NCBI GenBank assembly: GCA_002102225.1
Contig: LQPB01000076.1
Location: 81,814 to 145,813 of the forward strand
From: Mycobacterium interjectum
GTDB taxonomy: Bacteria; Actinomycetota; Actinomycetes; Mycobacteriales; Mycobacteriaceae
DNA: 64,000 nucleotides
Reading direction: 5' to 3'
How positions within the stretch are numbered: position 1 is the stretch's first letter; each line of letters starts with the position of its first letter. Made by a program: the position numbers and the translations under genes. The notes under the pieces are model-generated. The model saw only the letters and a program-made list of their open reading frames with translations. It was not told the DNA's origin and ran no database searches. Of this stretch, positions 1 to 8,595 are shown one piece after another.

Positions 1-520
1 CCGTGGCGTTGCGCAGGAATGCCGGCGAGAAGCCGTCGTCGGCCATCGCGGTGAGGTCGCGTTCGACCAGGGCCTTGCATTTGGCGTAGGACGTCAGCGG
101 GTTGATGGGACTGGTCTCGTCGACGGTCCCGTCGGCGATGCCGTACACGCTGCACGACGACATGTAGATGAACCGGCTGACACCGGCGCGCTTGGCGCAC
201 TCGGCCAAATGCACGCTGCCGCGGTGGTTTACCTCGAAAGTCACATCGCCGATCAGGTCACCGATCGGGTCGTTGCTCAGCTCCGCCATATGCACGATGG
301 CATCGACCCCGCGCAGGTCCGCGACGGTGACGTCGCGAATGTCCTTGATGAGAGTGAGCGGTGCGACACCGTGGGGGCTGTCGGCGAGCGGGCCGGGGCA
401 CAACCAACCGGCCTTGTAGTAACCGGTGTCCAGCCCGACGACGTCGTGGCCGTCTTCGAGAAGTAGCGGTGCCAGAAGGCAACCCAGGTAGCCTTCCGTT
501 CCGGTGACCAGCACTCGCAT
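1..520 (-). CDS. NAD-dependent epimerase/dehydratase, C-terminus beyond window
   Basis: The protein reads leftward from ATG 518-520 and leaves the window after about 173 residues. Its N-terminus VTGTEGYLG is the TGxxGxxG dinucleotide-binding turn of extended SDRs. Later MSSCSVYG followed by TSYAKCK supplies the catalytic Ser and the YxxxK pair typical of UDP- or CDP-sugar epimerases and dehydratases. It starts 18 bp after the stop of the PIG-L gene and shares its strand with the cytidylyltransferase, so it is likely the third gene of a nucleotide-sugar operon. The exact sugar substrate cannot be read, because the substrate-binding C-terminal half lies outside the window. Confidence 0.85.
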   Translation of the reverse strand, partial: MRVLVTGTEGYLGCLLAPLLLEDGHDVVGLDTGYYKAGWLCPGPLADSPHGVAPLTLIKDIRDVTVADLRGVDAIVHMAELSNDPIGDLIGDVTFEVNHRGSVHLAECAKRAGVSRFIYMSSCSVYGIADGTVDETSPINPLTSYAKCKALVERDLTAMADDGFSPAFLRNAT

Positions 521-538
521 CGTCGTGTCGCTCCCGTC

Positions 539-1195
539 CTATGATTGGGCGCCGAAGGGGTTCAAGATCGCCTTCTCGCTCACGAAGGCTTCGGCGTAGC
601 GAACGCGGGCCTGCGCGCCGCGGACCCGCATCAGGCCGAGAAACGCGGCGTCGTCGAACCAGTCGCGACCGGCCTGAGACGGGTACGACTCCGCGAGCAG
701 TTCCGTCTTCTGATGGGCCACCTCGTCCGAAATGCCCACGTAGAGTGTCGGATTCGGCAAGTCGGACTCCCATTTGAGAATCTCGTAGCCCAGCACCAGA
801 TGCGCACGAAACTCGGTCGGTATGAGCTCGGCGACCAGGCGATGGTCCTGGTGGTAATCGTGGCGGTGCGGGCCGATCACCAGGTCGGGCTCGCATTGGG
901 CGCGGAACTGGGCGAGCTGCCGTTTGACCGATCCCCAGTGGTCGGGCAGGCGGCCGTCGGGCAGATCGGCCACCGTCAACCGAACCTCCGACCGCGGGAA
1001 CAGGGCCGCGAAGGCGTTTTTTTCCTCGACCTCGCGTTCGGTGCCGGCGCCGGTCAATACCAGGGCGTGCACGACGACATCGGGGTTGTGGCGGGCGATT
1101 TGGAGCAACGTGGCGCCCGCGCCGATGACGATGTCGTCGCAGTGCGCCCCGATGGCCGCAACCGATGTGATGGGGCCGGTGTTGAGGCTGATCAT
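539..1195 (-). CDS. PIG-L/LmbE family zinc-dependent deacetylase
   Basis: A 218-residue protein of the PIG-L (LmbE) fold, whose members remove N-acetyl groups from sugars or sugar conjugates. Near the N-terminus GAHCDD replaces the usual AHPDD zinc/base motif with Cys for Pro. Further on HRHDYHQDH supplies the second metal-binding H-x-x-H signature. The start at 1195 is chosen because its ATG overlaps the TGA of the upstream cytidylyltransferase (ATGA coupling); a longer upstream extension would run into that gene. With a cytidylyltransferase and an epimerase on either side it probably deacetylates or edits an activated sugar or glycolipid, but the substrate is unknown. Confidence 0.82.
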   Translation of the reverse strand: MISLNTGPITSVAAIGAHCDDIVIGAGATLLQIARHNPDVVVHALVLTGAGTEREVEEKNAFAALFPRSEVRLTVADLPDGRLPDHWGSVKRQLAQFRAQCEPDLVIGPHRHDYHQDHRLVAELIPTEFRAHLVLGYEILKWESDLPNPTLYVGISDEVAHQKTELLAESYPSQAGRDWFDDAAFLGLMRVRGAQARVRYAEAFVSEKAILNPFGAQS

Positions 1196-1986
1196 GCCGA
1201 ACGTCTCGCGGGAGATTGCTCCCACACCATCCACGGTCGGGTGCCCGCGTTGTAGTCGGCGTCGAGTTCGGCGCGCTCCTTGAACGTGTCGGCCGGCTTC
1301 CAGAAGCCGTCGTGCTGATAGCCCAGGAGCCGGCCGGTCCCGGCGAGCGCCATGCAGGCGTCGCCGACCAGGTCGCCGTTCTCGGGGATGAGGTCGAAGA
1401 CCTCCTGGGTGAGCACGAAGTAGCCGCCGTTCACCCAGATCGGGAACTTGGCGATCGGGGCGATCTCTTTGATGTCGCCGGCGGAGCTCACGTCGACACA
1501 GTGGAACGACGACTGCGGCGGCACGATCAGCATCGAAGCCGCCGCGCCGCTGGTCTTCAAGCGGTCGACCATGGTGTCGAGCGGCGCGTCGGTCAGCACG
1601 TCGGCGTAGTTGGCGAGGAAGTACTCGTCGCCCCCGACGTACTTGCGCACCCGGCGCAGCCGCTCGCCGATCGGCGACTCCAACCCGGTGTCGACGAAGG
1701 TGATGGTCCAGTCGGACATGTCGGAATCGAGCAACTCGATCTCACCGGCCCGCATGACGAAGTCGTTGGACTCCATCTCCCGGTAGTTGAGGAAGAAGTC
1801 CTTGACCATCGACTGGCCATAACCGAGGCACAGGATGAATTCCTTGTGCCCGTAGTGGGCGTAGTAGCGCATCACGTGCCACAGCAGCGGTCGGGGCCCG
1901 ACCATTTGCAGCGGCTTGGGGACCAGGTCGCCTTCGGCCGTGCGCATCCGCATCCCGTAGCCGCCGCAGAACAGTACGACTTTCAT
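1192..1986 (-). CDS. glucose-1-phosphate cytidylyltransferase-like nucleotidyltransferase
   Basis: A 264-residue sugar-nucleotide transferase, close to the usual ~257 residues of RfbF. The N-terminal VLFCGGYGMRM is the GGxGxR(M/L) nucleotide-binding loop, followed by the conserved VPKPLQMVG. NGGYFVLTQEVFDLI near residue 200 resembles the RfbF product-site region. Known members make CDP-glucose from CTP and glucose-1-phosphate, the entry to 3,6-dideoxy and branched sugars. ATG 1986 directly precedes the GGxG strand, so longer starts are rejected. It is the first gene of a coupled operon with the PIG-L gene and the epimerase. CDP-glucose specificity is inferred from overall similarity. Confidence 0.8.
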   Translation of the reverse strand: MKVVLFCGGYGMRMRTAEGDLVPKPLQMVGPRPLLWHVMRYYAHYGHKEFILCLGYGQSMVKDFFLNYREMESNDFVMRAGEIELLDSDMSDWTITFVDTGLESPIGERLRRVRKYVGGDEYFLANYADVLTDAPLDTMVDRLKTSGAAASMLIVPPQSSFHCVDVSSAGDIKEIAPIAKFPIWVNGGYFVLTQEVFDLIPENGDLVGDACMALAGTGRLLGYQHDGFWKPADTFKERAELDADYNAGTRPWMVWEQSPARRSA

Positions 1987-2101
1987 GACACCCAACCCTT
2001 CGGACGACGGACCGCGCGCGGGCAGCGCGCGACGGGGTGAAAACCAAGAACCCACTCAGGGGGCATGAACGATACTTTTGGTATATCGGGCTTCCGGCCG
2101 G

Positions 2102-3322
2102 TCATATGATCGACGCCCCGTAGCCGCCGGACGGCGGTTGCGCCATCACGGTGGGGATCAACCCGTACCGCGGACCGGGCGCCCCGCGGCCGCCGGCGCC
2201 CCTCGGCAGGCCGCCCAGCATGCTCGGCGGCATGTTCCCCGCCCCGCCGGGGGCGGCGGCGTTCGCCAGCTCCGCCCCGGCGCTGGTCAGGTGCGCGGAA
2301 GGGATGACGCTCGTCCAGCTGGCCGGCACCGACAGCGGGCCCAGCGTGGCCGCCTGGCCCATGGTGCCGATGAGGCCCGCGCCGGCGGCCTCGGCCGCGC
2401 CGGCGGCCTCGGCGGCGGCGGTCCCCGCGACATCGGCGGCCCCCGCGGCGGCCGTGGTCGCCATCCCCTGCAGGGTCTGCGCCATGCCGAGCACGCTGGA
2501 CAGCCCGTACAACGGGGTCGCGGCCACCATCAGATAGCCGGGGAGCAGGGCGGGCATGTTGCTTTCGAACTCGCTCATGAAGCTCGCCACCGAGAGGCCG
2601 CCCGACCCGGAGCTGAGCCCACCCAGCAGCGTCCCCCAGGGCGTCGTTTCGGCCGCGGCGCTCGCCGTGGCCGGCGTCGCCAGGTTCGACAACATCGTGG
2701 ACAGGGTGGACATCAGGCTGGCCAGGGTCATTTGTTGGGTGGAGGAACCGGCGGCCGCTTCCGAAAGCGCGGTGGCCTGGCCCGCGACCCCGGCGGGATC
2801 GCTGACCTCGGGCGCCGATGCGAACGGTGTCAGGTCCGCGACCTCGGCCGAATTCGCGGCGTACTGATACATCGCCGCGGCGTCCTGCGCCCACATCTCG
2901 CCGTACTGGGCCTCGTTGGCCGCGATGGCCGGTGAGTTCTGGCCGAAGAAGTTGGTCGCGGTCAGCACCGCGAGCTGAACCCGGTTGGCGGCGACCGCGG
3001 CGGGGGGCACGGTCATCGCCCACGCCGCCTCATAGATCTCCACCGCAAGCCTGGCGTGACTGGCCGCCTCCTGGGCCCGCGCCGCGGCGCCGGACGTCCA
3101 CGCCGTGTAGGGCCCGAAGGCGGAGGCCATGGCCAGCGACGATGGCCCCAGCCACCGCCCGACGGTCAGCCCCGAGATCACCGATCGGTACGACGCCGCG
3201 GCGGAGTGCAGTTCGGCGGCCAGGTCGTCCCACGCCGCGGAGGCCGCGGCCAGCGATCCCGGGCCGGGACCCGCGTACATCCTCGCGGAGTTGATCTCCG
3301 GCGGAAGCGCACCAAAATCCAT
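2102..3322 (-). CDS. PPE family protein, SVP subgroup
   Basis: A 406-residue PPE protein beginning MDFGALPPEINSARM, with the ~180-residue helical PPE domain. This includes the WLGPSS turn and the MTVPPAAVAANR and TNFFGQN segments conserved in PPE-SVP proteins. The region around residue 330 carries LSVPASW, the SVP signature, and the C-terminus ends in the PRYGLIPTVM-type tail of this subgroup. PPE proteins are exported by type VII (ESX) systems, usually as a heterodimer with a PE partner. No PE gene is visible beside it, so a partner would have to come from elsewhere. It begins a leftward unit in front of the sugar cluster but is separated from it by 115 bp. Confidence 0.95.
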   Translation of the reverse strand: MDFGALPPEINSARMYAGPGPGSLAAASAAWDDLAAELHSAAASYRSVISGLTVGRWLGPSSLAMASAFGPYTAWTSGAAARAQEAASHARLAVEIYEAAWAMTVPPAAVAANRVQLAVLTATNFFGQNSPAIAANEAQYGEMWAQDAAAMYQYAANSAEVADLTPFASAPEVSDPAGVAGQATALSEAAAGSSTQQMTLASLMSTLSTMLSNLATPATASAAAETTPWGTLLGGLSSGSGGLSVASFMSEFESNMPALLPGYLMVAATPLYGLSSVLGMAQTLQGMATTAAAGAADVAGTAAAEAAGAAEAAGAGLIGTMGQAATLGPLSVPASWTSVIPSAHLTSAGAELANAAAPGGAGNMPPSMLGGLPRGAGGRGAPGPRYGLIPTVMAQPPSGGYGASII

Positions 3323-3818
3323 CGTTTTCTACCCCTGGCCGCACCGGGCGGCGGCCGGCGCCGGCCGAAGCGAAGTGACCAACGACACAGGCGGTTCGCG
3401 GTGCATACGGGCCGCCCCGCGCAGTGGTTGACGTAGCGAGCCGGGCACCCCGGGCCCCGCAATAGGCCCCTGACCAGGCAAACAAACTGGAAACCACATA
3501 GACGACGATTCTACATACTTTTAGTTCGTAGTACAGCCGTAACGCTCACCACAAGTATTTCCAAGTTGGTGATGTCGACCCGTAGCGTTGAAGCCTCGGC
3601 GCGACGACCGACTGCTAACCTCAGAGACGGCCGTATTGCCCCCGAGACCCGCCGGTGAGTGCTGGCTCTCGAACCGAGGTGCGGGCCCTGCTCGAGGAAG
3701 GCTTCGTGAACGTGACACTGATCGATCCGGGCCGCGACTCAGGCCCCGGAATGATCACTCGCGTTACTTCCCCAGGAACGCGATCAAGCCGCTCCCGACT
3801 GTCGAGTTTCCGGTTCCG
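3323..3818. promoter_or_regulatory. intergenic region between divergent PPE and TetR genes
   Basis: About 500 bp without a convincing gene. It must hold the promoters for the PPE gene (leftward) and the TetR gene (rightward). The one structured element I see is an imperfect palindrome at 3512-3530, TACATACT-TTT-AGTTCGTA, with 6 of 8 arm positions matching. This could be an operator for the ScbR-like TetR encoded next to it. The rest looks like ordinary AT-moderate spacer. Confidence 0.4.
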
Positions 3819-4496
3819 ATGACGACCCACTCGACCGACGGACGCGCGGACGCGACCCGGCGACAGATTTTGCGGGCCGCCTCGCACCAGTTCGCGCGAC
3901 GGGCCTATCACGATGTCGGCCTCGATGACATTCTCGCGGAAGCGGAACTGACCAAGGGCGCGATGTATTTCCACTTCCGGTCCAAGCACGCCCTGGCCGT
4001 CGCGATCATCGAACGTCAGACCGTCGCCGGGGCCACCGCGGTGGAAGACCTACTGACGCGCGGACTTTCGGGCCTGGAAACCCTCATCGACTTCTCCTAT
4101 CTGATCGCCGTCGGTGACATCAAGACCGACGGGGTCAGGGCGGGGCTGAACCTGCTCGAGTCGGTCGGCCGGTCGGAGGGGTTGCAGAAGCGGCTGCTGG
4201 AGGAATGGGCCAAGGCGCTGGCCGGGGTCGTCGAGCAGGCCATCGCCGAGGGCGACATCGACCAGAACTGTGATCCCCAGGATGTGGGGCGCCTGATGGT
4301 CTCCCTGCATGTGGGGCTGCGGCAGACCAGCAATCTGGAAGAGCCGGAGCGTTTCCTGCATGACCTGGAAAAGTGCTGGCTTCTGCTGCTGACCGGCATC
4401 TTGCAGCCCGAGCGCATCGACTACTTCCGCCAGTTCCTCAAGCGGCGCGCGGCGCTCGCGGTCACCACCAGCTCGACGGCAGCGGATTCGGACTAG
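3819..4496 (+). CDS. TetR regulator, gamma-butyrolactone-receptor (ScbR/ArpA) type
   Basis: A 225-residue TetR protein. The N-terminal helix-turn-helix reads DATRRQILRAASHQFARRAY followed by LTKGAMYFHFRSKHAL. The form TKGAxYxHFxSKxxLA is typical of ScbR/ArpA-like receptors of Streptomyces and their mycobacterial relatives, and the ligand-binding C-terminal domain is of normal length. ATG 3819 lies just before the DNA-binding domain; the open frame further upstream has no support. A second regulator of the same type follows 135 bp downstream on the same strand. The ligand and targets are unknown. Confidence 0.85.
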   Translation: MTTHSTDGRADATRRQILRAASHQFARRAYHDVGLDDILAEAELTKGAMYFHFRSKHALAVAIIERQTVAGATAVEDLLTRGLSGLETLIDFSYLIAVGDIKTDGVRAGLNLLESVGRSEGLQKRLLEEWAKALAGVVEQAIAEGDIDQNCDPQDVGRLMVSLHVGLRQTSNLEEPERFLHDLEKCWLLLLTGILQPERIDYFRQFLKRRAALAVTTSSTAADSD

Positions 4497-4586
4497 TGCG
4501 CGGCCTGCTCCTCGCGCGACCGGGGCCGGGAACGGCGGCTGTTAGGCTTGGGCCTTCGGCCGGAAGATTCGTGAACACGTCGAGAT

Positions 4587-4618
4587 CCGGAATTTAAAGC
4601 CCATCGACCGAATTCCGG
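4587..4618. promoter_or_regulatory. perfect 8-bp inverted repeat upstream of second TetR gene
   Basis: CCGGAATT at 4587-4594 and AATTCCGG at 4611-4618 are perfect arms separated by 16 bp. The right arm runs into the GGAGGT ribosome site for the ATG at 4632. The placement suits an autoregulatory operator or an mRNA hairpin masking the ribosome site. This is inference from position only. Confidence 0.4.
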
Positions 4619-4631
4619 AGGTGCAGACGCG

Positions 4632-5360
4632 ATGGCGCGCCAGGTTCGATCGGAAGCCACCCGGCGAAAGATCCTCGATGCCGCAATAGATGTTTTCGGT
4701 GAGGTCGGGTACGCCGCGGCCGGGTGGAACACGATCATCGAGCGGACGGGCATGACCAAGGGTGCCCTGTATCACCACTTCGATTCGAAAGAGTCGTTGG
4801 CGTCGGCGATCATCGAAGAAGGTTCGGAGACAATACTTGTCGCGTTCCGCAATGTGTGCGGGTCGTCATCGCCGGCGCTCGAAAACATGATCCACGGCAC
4901 GTTCACGATCGCCAACGTGCTCACCACCGACAAAACGGCCCGCGCCGCCGAGCAATTGACGGCCGCCCTGAGCGGATTCAACGAAGCGGCCACGCGCTTC
5001 TGCGCGAACCTGGTCGAGCTGATGGCGGATCAGGCCCGCAGGGCCGCCGCCGAGGGCGACCTGCGTGGGGACCTCGACGCGGAGATGATCAGCGAGTCGC
5101 TCGTCGGCGCCATCTTCGGAACGCGTTTGCTGTGCAACGCGATCGCGGCCAAGGGCATCGCGGGTCATGGGGAGGGCGGCGGCATCGCCAATCGCCTGGC
5201 CGGCCCCCCGAGTCAAATCTGGCATCTGATGCTGGCCGGCATCGTCACCGAGGCGTCGCTGCCTTACTTCCGCGAATTTCTTTCGCGCGAGGCCCTCCGC
5301 CATGGCCCGCCGGCCGCACCCGCCGACGCCGGGGTCGCGGCGGTCCCCGAGGTCAGCTGA
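4632..5360 (+). CDS. TetR regulator, gamma-butyrolactone-receptor type (second copy)
   Basis: A 242-residue TetR protein starting MARQVRSEATRRKILDAAID. The helix-turn-helix contains MTKGALYHHFDSKESLA, the same TKGA-Y-HF-SK-LA pattern as its upstream neighbour, so the pair are paralogues of the ScbR/ArpA class. A good GGAGGT ribosome site precedes the ATG. Its C-terminal third carries a Gly-rich loop (GHGEGGGIANRLAG) not seen in the neighbour. It is convergent with the PAS gene downstream. Two such receptors in tandem suggest they sense related small molecules or heterodimerise, which is inference. Confidence 0.85.
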   Translation: MARQVRSEATRRKILDAAIDVFGEVGYAAAGWNTIIERTGMTKGALYHHFDSKESLASAIIEEGSETILVAFRNVCGSSSPALENMIHGTFTIANVLTTDKTARAAEQLTAALSGFNEAATRFCANLVELMADQARRAAAEGDLRGDLDAEMISESLVGAIFGTRLLCNAIAAKGIAGHGEGGGIANRLAGPPSQIWHLMLAGIVTEASLPYFREFLSREALRHGPPAAPADAGVAAVPEVS

Positions 5361-5461
5361 GCGACGGCGGCCGGCCGCCCCACTGAGAGGGACGGCGGAA
5401 AAACGCCATACTGCAAGTATCTAATTGCGCCCCAATGATTCCTATTGGTTTATAGCGGGCG

Positions 5462-5926
5462 CTAGCGCTCTTCTTCCCATAATTGCTCGGTCAGATCCTG
5501 GAAAGCGGCAAGCACGAACTGATCGTCCGCGCGCAGCAGGGCGGACTTGCTCATCAGCGCGCGCACCATCGAGCCGTCCTTGTGCGCCAATTTGACCACC
5601 ATGTTCGCGAGGGCGTGGACCACCGACAGCAACGATTCCGACTCGGGCGCTTCGTGGAATATCTCCTGAAACCGCAGCTTCAGGACCTCATCGGGCTCGA
5701 ACCCCAGCATCTCGGCGAACGCGGTGTTGGTGAACAGGATGCCGCCGTCGTTCCCGATCGCGAGCACCGGGACCGGAATCCGCTCCAGGACGACCAGCGC
5801 AGGCAACTGCTGCAAAGTAGTCAGCGGCTCGCTCGATTGCGGGTTTCGTCGTCGCTCCACCGCCCGATTATGACCTATGACCGGAGGTCGTTCGGTGCTT
5901 TTATCCGGGGCGGCAAGAATATTCAC
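5462..5926 (-). CDS. stand-alone PAS domain protein
   Basis: A 154-residue protein whose residues ~50-145 form a single PAS domain: RIPVPVLAIGNDGGILFTN, then FAEMLGFEPDEVL, a PAC-like segment ending LAAFQDLTEQ. There is no kinase, cyclase or DNA-binding domain, so it is a lone sensor module that would need a partner. It starts at GTG 5926; a second GTG at about 5857 would remove a charged, probably disordered N-terminus and cannot be excluded. It is convergent with the TetR gene at 4632-5360. Ligand and partner are unknown. Confidence 0.75.
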   Translation of the reverse strand: MNILAAPDKSTERPPVIGHNRAVERRRNPQSSEPLTTLQQLPALVVLERIPVPVLAIGNDGGILFTNTAFAEMLGFEPDEVLKLRFQEIFHEAPESESLLSVVHALANMVVKLAHKDGSMVRALMSKSALLRADDQFVLAAFQDLTEQLWEEER

Positions 5927-5978
5927 CGAATGAGGCTGCCGTACAACTCAATAACCGCTTACGGCTCGCTCGGCTTGG

Positions 5979-6082
5979 GTGCCGGATGCTCGTCTCGTTC
6001 CCGTCACTTTGTTCCGCTCACTCGCCTTCGGTGCCGGATGCTCGTCTCGTTCCCGTCACTTCGTTCCGCTCACTCGCCTTCG
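5979..6082. repeat. 52-bp tandem repeat, two copies, overlapping metG 3' end
   Basis: Units 5979-6030 and 6031-6082 differ at one position (CACTTT against CACTTC). The second unit contains the metG stop codon and its last six codons. On the minus strand the metG tail is therefore repeated just beyond its own stop. The array looks like duplication of a gene 3' end. No hairpin is obvious. Confidence 0.9.
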
Positions 6083-7626
6083 GGCGCCGGCGGCTGGTAA
6101 CGCGGGAACACACCGGTCGGTGCCGGCAGCGCGATGCCCGGGACCAGCCGGGCGCCGACGGCGGTGAACGCGCGTCGGTCTTCGGCCTGACCGAGCAGGT
6201 CCAGCAGCCTGCCGGCCGACTCGGGCATGACGGGCTGGACCAGCAGCGCCGCGATGCGGACCGCTTCGCAGGTGGTGTACAGCACGGCGCGAAACCTCGC
6301 CTGATCGGCCTCGGACTCGCTCTTGCGCAGCACCCACGGCTGCTGCGCGGAGAAGTACTTGTTCGCCTCCCCGAGCATCAGCCAGATCGCCTCGAGCGCG
6401 AGATGCATTGCCTGCGCGTCGAAATGGGCGCGAACCCGCTCCAGCAGGCCGTCGGCGACGGTCAGCAGTTCGCGATCGGCCGCGCTCAATGCGCCCGGGT
6501 CGGGCACCACCCCGCCCAGGTTCTTCGCCACCATCGACAGCGACCGTTGGGCCAGGTTGCCCAGCTCGTTGGCCAGGTCGGTGTTGATCCGGGTGATGAT
6601 CGCCTCTTCGCTGTAGCTGCCGTCCTGGCCGAACGGGACCTCGCGCAACAGGAAGTAGCGCACCTGATCCACCCCGAAGGTGTCGACCAGGTCCCCCGGG
6701 GGGACGATGTTGCCCACCGACTTGCTCATCTTCTCGCCGCGATTGAGCAGGAACCCGTGTGCGAAAACCCGCCGCGGCAGCTCGATTCCCGCCGACATCA
6801 AGAAGGCCGGCCAGTAGACGGCGTGGAACCGGATGATGTCCTTGCCGATCATGTGCAGGTCGGCGGGCCAGTAGCGGCGGAACAGCTCGGAGCCGGTGTC
6901 GGGGAATCCCGCCCCGGTCAGGTAGTTGGTCAGCGCGTCCACCCAGACGTACATGACGTGATCGGGGTGGTCGGGCACCTGCACTCCCCAGTCGAACGAC
7001 GTCCTCGAGATCGACAGGTCGCGCAAGCCGCCGGAGACGAAGCTGACCACCTCGTTGCGCCGCACCTCGGGGGCGATGAAGTCCGGGTTCGCCTCGTAGT
7101 GGGCCAGCAGCTTGTCGGTGTACGCCGACAGCCGAAAGAAGTAGGTCTGCTCCTCGGTCCAGGTCACCGGGGTGCCGGTTTCGGTGGCGATCCGCGTCCC
7201 GTCGACGACCTCGGTCTCCGATTCGACGAAGAATCGCTCGTCGCGCACCGAATACCAGCCCTCGTAGGTGTCCAGGTAGATATCGCCGGCGGCGGCCATC
7301 CGCCGCCATATCTCCTTGGACGCCTCGTGGTGGTCGGCGTCGGTGGTGCGGATAAACCTGTCGAAGGAGACGTTGAGCCGCTCCTGCAGGCGCTGGAACA
7401 CGTCGGAGTTGCGGCGAGCCAGCTCGGCGGTGGGCAGTCCTTCGGCCGCGGCGGCCTGCGCCACCTTCAGGCCGTGCTCGTCGGTTCCGGTCAGGAAGCG
7501 CACGTCGAAACCGTCGAGCCGCTTGAACCGCGCGATGGCGTCGGTGGCGATGTACTCGTACGCGTGCCCCAGGTGCGGCGCGGCGTTGGGGTACGTGATC
7601 GCGGTGGTGACGTAGTACGGCTTCAT
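6070..7626 (-). CDS. metG: methionyl-tRNA synthetase
   Basis: A 518-residue class I aminoacyl-tRNA synthetase that charges tRNA-Met. The HIGH signature appears as PHLGHAYEY near residue 20 and KMSKS as EKMSKSVGN near residue 300. The length matches M. tuberculosis MetS (519 residues), and the C-terminal tRNA-binding EMAP-type extension of some bacteria is absent, as in mycobacteria. The N-terminus MKPYYVTTAITYPN fixes the start at 7626. It is divergent from tatD with start codons less than 25 bp apart, so at least one transcript is likely almost leaderless. Its stop lies inside the 52-bp repeat. Confidence 0.97.
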   Translation of the reverse strand: MKPYYVTTAITYPNAAPHLGHAYEYIATDAIARFKRLDGFDVRFLTGTDEHGLKVAQAAAAEGLPTAELARRNSDVFQRLQERLNVSFDRFIRTTDADHHEASKEIWRRMAAAGDIYLDTYEGWYSVRDERFFVESETEVVDGTRIATETGTPVTWTEEQTYFFRLSAYTDKLLAHYEANPDFIAPEVRRNEVVSFVSGGLRDLSISRTSFDWGVQVPDHPDHVMYVWVDALTNYLTGAGFPDTGSELFRRYWPADLHMIGKDIIRFHAVYWPAFLMSAGIELPRRVFAHGFLLNRGEKMSKSVGNIVPPGDLVDTFGVDQVRYFLLREVPFGQDGSYSEEAIITRINTDLANELGNLAQRSLSMVAKNLGGVVPDPGALSAADRELLTVADGLLERVRAHFDAQAMHLALEAIWLMLGEANKYFSAQQPWVLRKSESEADQARFRAVLYTTCEAVRIAALLVQPVMPESAGRLLDLLGQAEDRRAFTAVGARLVPGIALPAPTGVFPRYQPPAPEGE

Positions 7627-7644
7627 CGGGACTCACCCTATTGT

Positions 7645-8505
7645 GTGGCGGTGAGTTCCAACCGCTCCGGTAAACGCGACGCGCCTCCGGCGCCCGAGCC
7701 GCTGGCGCCCCTGATCGACGCGCACACCCATCTCGACGCGGTCGGCGGCGGACCGGACACGGGCGCCGCGGCAGTGCGGGCCATCGTGGACCGCGCCGCG
7801 GCCGTCGGCGTGGAAGCGGTGGTGACCATCGCCGACGACCTGGACTCGGCGCGCTGGGTCACGCGGGCCGCCGACTGGGATCCCCGCGTCTATGCCGCCG
7901 TGGCGTTGCACCCGACCCGCGCGAACGCGCTCGACGGGGCCGCCCGCGCCGAGATCGAGCGGCTGGTCGCCCTGCCCAGGGTGGTGGCGGTCGGCGAAAC
8001 CGGAATGGACCTGTACTGGCCCGGCCGCCTGGACGGGTGCGCGGATCCCGGCGCGCAGCGGGAGGCCTTCGCGTGGCACATCGACCTGGCCAAACGGTGC
8101 GGCAAGCCGCTGATGATCCACAACCGAGAGGCCGACGCCGAGGTCCTCGACGTGCTGGCGGCCGAGGGCGCCCCCGACGCCGTGATCTTTCACTGCTTTT
8201 CCTCGGACGCCGCGATGGCCCGCCGCTGCGCGGACGCCGGGTGGTTGCTGAGCCTGTCGGGGACGGTGAGTTTCCGCAACGCCCGCGCCCTGCGGGAGGC
8301 GGTGCCGCTGATACCGCTGGAGCAGCTTTTGGTGGAAACCGACGCGCCTTTTCTGACACCGCACCCCTATCGGGGCGCAGTTAACGAGCCGTACTGCCTT
8401 CCCTATACTGTGCGGGCGATCGCTGAACTGCTGGAGCGCCGTCCCGAGGAATTGGCGCAAATCACGACCAGCAATGCCCGGCGGGTCTACGGGCTGGCCT
8501 CGTGA
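7645..8505 (+). CDS. tatD: TatD family metal-dependent hydrolase/DNase
   Basis: A TIM-barrel metallohydrolase of about 285 residues. It has the N-terminal DAHTHLDA (HxH metal site), VGETGMDLYW with the metal-ligand Glu, MIHNREAD and IFHCFSS with metal-binding His, and ETDAPFLTP with the final Asp. TatD proteins act as Mg-dependent 3'-5' DNases; a D-amino acyl-tRNA deacylase role has also been proposed for the family. GTG codons at 7645 and 7651 are both possible starts, and the barrel begins about 25 residues later. The long open frame upstream is antisense to metG and not part of the gene. It precedes rpfB as in M. tuberculosis. Confidence 0.93.
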   Translation: MAVSSNRSGKRDAPPAPEPLAPLIDAHTHLDAVGGGPDTGAAAVRAIVDRAAAVGVEAVVTIADDLDSARWVTRAADWDPRVYAAVALHPTRANALDGAARAEIERLVALPRVVAVGETGMDLYWPGRLDGCADPGAQREAFAWHIDLAKRCGKPLMIHNREADAEVLDVLAAEGAPDAVIFHCFSSDAAMARRCADAGWLLSLSGTVSFRNARALREAVPLIPLEQLLVETDAPFLTPHPYRGAVNEPYCLPYTVRAIAELLERRPEELAQITTSNARRVYGLAS

Positions 8506-8595
8506 CCGGCGCGATGTCGGGCGATTTCCCTCACAACGCCGCGCCGGAGTTGCCCAACATTGGCCGGTTCGTTACCGTCTTGTGATCGTAAGGTC

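Noticed and set aside
3588..3818. N-terminal extension of the first TetR gene
   Set aside because: The extra 77 residues have no domain or ribosome site; the HTH begins soon after ATG 3819.
5408..5420. ATACT-GCA-AGTAT palindrome as a TetR operator
   Set aside because: It lies between convergent gene ends, where an operator would have no promoter to control; the arms are only five bases.
5986..7644. Upstream extension of tatD through metG
   Set aside because: It runs antisense to metG and through the 52-bp repeat; TatD homology starts about 25 residues after 7645.
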